Assembly (NCBI RefSeq): GCF_014672715.2
Contig: NZ_CP058566.2
Location: 1,860,001-1,924,000 of the forward strand
From: Dehalogenimonas etheniformans
GTDB lineage: Bacteria > Chloroflexota > Dehalococcoidia > Dehalococcoidales > Dehalococcoidaceae
DNA length: 64,000 bases
Direction of reading: 5' to 3'
Numbering within the stretch: position 1 is the first letter of the stretch; each line of letters begins with the position of its first letter. The notes under the pieces are model-generated. The model searched no databases. It was not told the origin of the DNA and saw nothing but the letters and a program-made list of their open reading frames with translations. Positions 60,430 to 64,000 of this stretch are shown piece by piece. The position numbers and the translations under genes were made by a program.

Positions 60430-62921
60430 TGCGACAGGAAAAATTTACTGAACAAGCCCAGGAAGCGGTCGCCGCTTCCCAACAATTGGTAAGGGAATAC
60501 CGGCACAACCAGTGGGATGTCGAACATCTGCTGATGGCACTGCTGACTCAAGACAAGGGTCTGGTCGGTGAGATCGTCAAAGAGTTCGGTGTTGATGCCG
60601 ATGCCGTTAAAACTGAGGTGGATGCCGCCTTGTCCAGGGTACCCAAACTGGATCACGACGCCCAACAGATATTTCCGACCCCCCGCATCATCCAGGTCGG
60701 GCAAGAAGCTTCCCAGGAAGCGCAACGATTAAAAGACGAGTTTATTGGCACCGAACATCTTTTTATCGCCATCGTCGGCGAACCCAAAGGTCTGTCTGCG
60801 TCAATCCTGAAGAGCTTTGGGATAGATAAGGAGAAGGTATATTCGGCTCTGCAGAAGATCCGCGGCAGCCACCGGGTCACTGATGCCCGAGCTGAGAGCA
60901 AGTACCGCTCGCTGGCCAAGTACTCCCGTGATCTAAATGAAATGGCTGAACAGGGTAAACTTGATCCTGTTATCGGTCGGGAGCTTGAGATCCGGCGTGT
61001 GATGCAGATTCTGACCCGAAGAACCAAGAACAATCCGGTCATCGTGGGCGAAGCCGGCGTCGGTAAGACCGCCATCGCCGAAGGTGTTGCTGAAAAGATT
61101 GTCGCCGGCGATGTACCCTCGTCCCTCAAAAACCGGCGTGTCATGGCATTGGACATGGGTTCGCTCCTCGCCGGCGCCAAGTTCCGCGGTGAGTTCGAGG
61201 AGAGGCTTAAGGCGGTCATGGATGAAGTCCGCTCGTCGCAGGGAGAGGTTATTCTTTTCATAGACGAGATTCACACCCTTGTCGGCGCCGGGGCTGCCGA
61301 AGGGGCTATCGACGCTTCCAACATGCTCAAGCCGTCTTTAGCCCGGGGCGAGATGCAGGTCATCGGCGCCACCACTTCTGACGACTACCGCAAGTACATC
61401 GAAAAAGACAAGGCGCTGGAACGTCGTTTGCAACCGGTCTTTGTTGATGAACCAAGCGTCGAAGACACCATCGAAATATTGAAAGGCCTGCGCCCCAAGT
61501 ACGAGGCCCATCATAAGATCAAGATCACCGACGAGGCTTTGGAGGCTGCCGCCCGCCTGTCGCAGCGCTACGTCACCGACCGCCATTTGCCTGACAAAGC
61601 CATAGACCTGATCGATGAGGCCGCTTCCAAGATAAGACTGGATTTGGAAAGCACCCCGGAAAATGTGCGCGACCTGGAAAAGAAGCAGCAACAGCTCCAG
61701 ATGGAAGAAGACGCTGCCTCTCAGCGCAACGATTACGCAGCGGCAGCTTCTTTAAAGAGTGAACGCCTGCGGACTGAGGAGGAGTATAAGAAAGAACGGG
61801 ATGCCTGGATGGCCAGCAAAAAGATAACTGGCGAAGTATGCGCCCCGGATATAGCCGCCCTGATAGCCGCTTCCACCGGTATTCCGGTAAGCCAGATGCT
61901 GGAAGGGGAGGCTGAAAAGCTTGTCCACATGGAAGAGCGGATTCACGAGCGATTTGTCGATCAGAATGAAGCCTTGATCGCCGTGGCTGATGCCATCAGG
62001 CGCAGCCGGGCCGGCTTGAAAGATCCCCGTCGGCCAATCGGCAGCTTCCTTTTCCTGGGACCCACCGGCGTCGGCAAGACCGAACTCGCCCGGTCCCTCG
62101 CCTGGTTCATGTTTGGCGATGAGACCGCCATGGTCCGCATCGACATGTCGGAATACCAGGAACGGCACACCGTATCCCGCATGATCGGGGCGCCGCCTGG
62201 CTACATCGGGTTTGAAGAAGGCGGCCAGTTGACCGAAGCGGTGCGGAAACGCCCATATCGCGTCATCCTGCTGGACGAGGTCGAAAAAGCCCACCCGGAG
62301 GTGTTCAACGTCCTGCTCCAGCTCCTCGATGATGGTCGCCTGACCGATGGGCACGGTCGTACGGTAGACTTCAAGAATACGGTTGTGATCATGACCTCCA
62401 ACGCCGGTGTCGAGACGATCCGTCGCGAATCCCGCCTGGGCTTTGCCACCGGCGGCGCTGACGGGCGTGAAGGTTACGAGAAGATGCAGGAAAAGGTCCT
62501 GGGCGAGGTCCGGAAGATGTTCCGGCCGGAGTTCCTGAACCGCGTCGATGAGATCATCGTCTTCCATGAACTCGGCGAGGAACAACTGAGGCACATCGTA
62601 GACCTGATGGCCAGAGAAGTTGAGCAGAGGCTTGAGGATATGTCGATCGGCATTGTCATTACCGAGGCGGCCAAGGGGTGGTTAGCTAAGGTCGGCTACG
62701 ATCCTGTTTACGGCGCCCGGCCACTACGGAGGGCGATCGAAAAATTCGTCGAGAACCCGCTGGCCACCCGGATACTGAAGGGTGATTTCAAGGAAGGATC
62801 GACCGTGGTCGTCGACCTCGAAGGAGATGAACTTACCTTTACAGCCAAACGAGAGGAAGCTCCAACCGGCAACAGCCATCGGAAAGGCAGAAAGCCGGCA
62901 GCCAAGGTCGAGGTTTCCTAG
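60429..62921 (+). CDS. clpC: ClpC-like AAA+ unfoldase
   Basis: An 830-residue Hsp100. The N domain (residues 1-150), AAA1 Walker A GEAGVGKT and AAA2 Walker A GPTGVGKT are complete. The middle region between the two ATPase domains is short (about 60 residues), unlike the long coiled-coil M domain of ClpB, and AAA2 has LGF in SRLGFATGG, the position of the ClpP-binding loop. So ClpC is more likely than ClpB, although the dnaJ-hspR context is that of a ClpB gene. The extension after AAA2 is Lys-rich. It starts with GTG one base after hspR. Confidence 0.94.
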   Translation: MRQEKFTEQAQEAVAASQQLVREYRHNQWDVEHLLMALLTQDKGLVGEIVKEFGVDADAVKTEVDAALSRVPKLDHDAQQIFPTPRIIQVGQEASQEAQRLKDEFIGTEHLFIAIVGEPKGLSASILKSFGIDKEKVYSALQKIRGSHRVTDARAESKYRSLAKYSRDLNEMAEQGKLDPVIGRELEIRRVMQILTRRTKNNPVIVGEAGVGKTAIAEGVAEKIVAGDVPSSLKNRRVMALDMGSLLAGAKFRGEFEERLKAVMDEVRSSQGEVILFIDEIHTLVGAGAAEGAIDASNMLKPSLARGEMQVIGATTSDDYRKYIEKDKALERRLQPVFVDEPSVEDTIEILKGLRPKYEAHHKIKITDEALEAAARLSQRYVTDRHLPDKAIDLIDEAASKIRLDLESTPENVRDLEKKQQQLQMEEDAASQRNDYAAAASLKSERLRTEEEYKKERDAWMASKKITGEVCAPDIAALIAASTGIPVSQMLEGEAEKLVHMEERIHERFVDQNEALIAVADAIRRSRAGLKDPRRPIGSFLFLGPTGVGKTELARSLAWFMFGDETAMVRIDMSEYQERHTVSRMIGAPPGYIGFEEGGQLTEAVRKRPYRVILLDEVEKAHPEVFNVLLQLLDDGRLTDGHGRTVDFKNTVVIMTSNAGVETIRRESRLGFATGGADGREGYEKMQEKVLGEVRKMFRPEFLNRVDEIIVFHELGEEQLRHIVDLMAREVEQRLEDMSIGIVITEAAKGWLAKVGYDPVYGARPLRRAIEKFVENPLATRILKGDFKEGSTVVVDLEGDELTFTAKREEAPTGNSHRKGRKPAAKVEVS

Positions 62922-62933
62922 TCGCAAAGGGAC

Positions 62934-62968
62934 AAAAAAGAAGGGAGGTGTAAACCGCCCTTCTTTTT
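62934..62968. terminator. rho-independent terminator
   Basis: AAAAAGAAGGG (62935-62945) pairs with CCCTTCTTTTT (62958-62968), with a GG/CC extension inside. It lies between the convergent clpC and cytochrome genes and can end both. Confidence 0.85.
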
Positions 62969-62983
62969 ATTAACGAGCTGGGG

Positions 62984-64000
62984 CTAGCGTTTCAGCCATT
63001 GGAACATGTGGGGCCATAGGCTCGTGTTAGTGGTGGTGACTGCGGTATGGCACACGTTACATCCATTGAAACGCTCCGGGTTGGTGCCGCCGTGGGCCTC
63101 CACGTATTCTCCCAAGCTCCCATTATTTCCCCCTCCCTTTGACGTCGAATGGCAAGTCTCGCATGCCCCGATAGGTAATGCCTTACCCTGGTATTGCAGA
63201 GCCTGGTAGTTGTCGGACATGACGGAGGTTGGCACCATTGCGTGTGGACTTGAATGACAACTGGCGCAGTACAAGCCGCCGTGACCGGCCGAGTTGCGGT
63301 AGAGTATCGAACCGGTATCGGCTCCTGATACTCCCGGATGGCATTGCGAACATTTCGGTTCACTTAACCAGGGCACTCGGCCTGACGTGATCGAACTCCC
63401 TACGTTAGCCAGTGTTCCGTGGCAGGCGGTGCAGTTGCCGTCCGCTGTGGTGTGGGCGATGCTGCGGCTGCAGTTGGTGTTGGCTCCCGGGTGGCAGTCG
63501 TAACAGTTCGGCTGCGGGGAGACCGTTGAATGCTTGGTGTGCATAGCCTGGGAGAGGAAGGTGCCGGCAGACCCGGGCTGGGTCAGCCCCAGCACCGGCG
63601 AACCGTGGCAGCTGGCGCATAGCACCGGTTTTTGGCTTACCAGGTTGGTGTTCTCATTCTTGTCATGGGTTGTCAAAATGTTATCGAAGGTGTTGGCCGT
63701 TCCGTGGCATTTGGCGCAGTTCATCTCTTCCGAGGTCGGCGCCGTGGCGTAGGTAGAAGCAACCACCAGACCGGCGGAGTTTTTGACCGTAATTTCGGCT
63801 ATCTGATACGGTGTCCATGCGCCGTTGTCCAGGATCGGGGTCAGCGGGATGCCGTCGACCTCAAAGTGGTCGGTCTTGTTGACCATGGAACCGGATAGTC
63901 CGTTGCTGATCGATGGATCGACGAGGTTCAGACCTTTATTCTTATCGACGTTGACCCCGAACAGCTTGAGCACGTTATCCCAGAACTGGCTGAAAACGCT
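62984..64000 (-). CDS. multiheme c-type cytochrome (partial, at least eight hemes)
   Basis: The C-terminal 338 residues of a protein that continues past base 64000 with no start in view. Eight CxxCH heme sites are visible in order: CAKCH, CASCH, CYDCH, CTACH, CSQCH, CASCH, CETCH and CNVCH, with further His residues as likely distal ligands. No transmembrane segment is seen, so it is probably secreted or attached outside the membrane. It should carry electrons, for example in extracellular reduction. The exact family and electron partner are unknown. Confidence 0.93.
   Translation of the reverse strand, partial: SVFSQFWDNVLKLFGVNVDKNKGLNLVDPSISNGLSGSMVNKTDHFEVDGIPLTPILDNGAWTPYQIAEITVKNSAGLVVASTYATAPTSEEMNCAKCHGTANTFDNILTTHDKNENTNLVSQKPVLCASCHGSPVLGLTQPGSAGTFLSQAMHTKHSTVSPQPNCYDCHPGANTNCSRSIAHTTADGNCTACHGTLANVGSSITSGRVPWLSEPKCSQCHPGVSGADTGSILYRNSAGHGGLYCASCHSSPHAMVPTSVMSDNYQALQYQGKALPIGACETCHSTSKGGGNNGSLGEYVEAHGGTNPERFNGCNVCHTAVTTTNTSLWPHMFQWLKR

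Noticed and set aside
60429-62921. Annotation as ClpB
   Set aside because: The M domain is too short and an LGF loop is present; ClpC-like is more consistent, although the operon is ClpB-like.

Overview
The window looks like a chromosomal segment of a Dehalococcoidia-type (Chloroflexota) anaerobe with mid-50s percent G+C by eye. The inference rests on several features together: a class A RNase P RNA, a 46-residue zinc-ribbon protein of the DUF5679 type, a groES-groEL-hypABFCDE gene order, a GroEL without a GGM tail, an ArsA/Get3-type ATPase, frequent TTG and GTG starts, and dispersed short repeats. An eight-heme c-type cytochrome at the right edge would be unusual for cultured Dehalococcoides or Dehalogenimonas and suggests a less studied relative. 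No rRNA, prophage, complete insertion sequence or CRISPR array was seen.

Layout. 1-4.9 kb: end of a ferrous iron uptake operon (feoB, a Cys-rich protein, a DtxR/FeoA fusion), tRNA-Ala, a lipoprotein, a CPA2 antiporter and a C-terminal processing protease. 4.9-7.5 kb: minus-strand small protein, rnpB, and an ArsA-like ATPase with a small partner, then tRNA-Leu and tRNA-Arg. 7.9-12.5 kb: dnaE and two small genes. 12.6-25.6 kb: a long minus-strand run with RNA ligase-like thpR, an amidohydrolase, a PadR-ferredoxin-ABC exporter operon, an MFS exporter, a patatin, a GNAT enzyme, a HerA-NurA DNA-processing cassette and an MBL-fold hydrolase. 25.6-33.8 kb: accessory-like small genes (YajQ, LysE, an immunity-like protein, YdeI-like, GGCT), one frameshifted unknown gene, MarC, TetR and five tRNAs. 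33.9-41.5 kb: bL25, a NatAB-type ABC exporter, an M16 peptidase, tsaD and the CIRCE-controlled groES-groEL pair.

41.6-47.3 kb: a complete nickel-hydrogenase maturation operon hypA-B-F-C-D-E with no structural hydrogenase beside it. 47.4-52.6 kb: a co-directional run from a CBS-domain membrane protein through DUF2344, an M48 protease and a histidine phosphatase to tilS. 52.6-53.8 kb: a divergently read arsM operon led by an AbrB-type HgcC-like protein, with a perfect inverted repeat across its promoter. 53.8-58.9 kb: a YdeI-like fusion protein, a C_GCAxxG_C_C redox protein, then purM-purH-pncB. 59.1-62.9 kb: a heat-shock operon of a CbpA-type DnaJ, HspR and a ClpC-like AAA+ unfoldase. 63-64 kb: the multiheme cytochrome, cut by the window edge.

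The most unusual signals are: three genes (purM, a hemolysin III homologue, an MBL hydrolase) whose reading frames have no ATG, GTG or TTG at the expected start and instead show ATC behind a Shine-Dalgarno-like sequence; probable leaderless transcripts; two copies of a promoter-like repeat with a 20-base spacer; a tRNA-Arg with a GCG anticodon; a four-gene HerA-NurA cassette; and a frameshifted gene carrying motifs that resemble CARF-type nucleotide sensors. Gene functions are read from motifs; no database search was possible.
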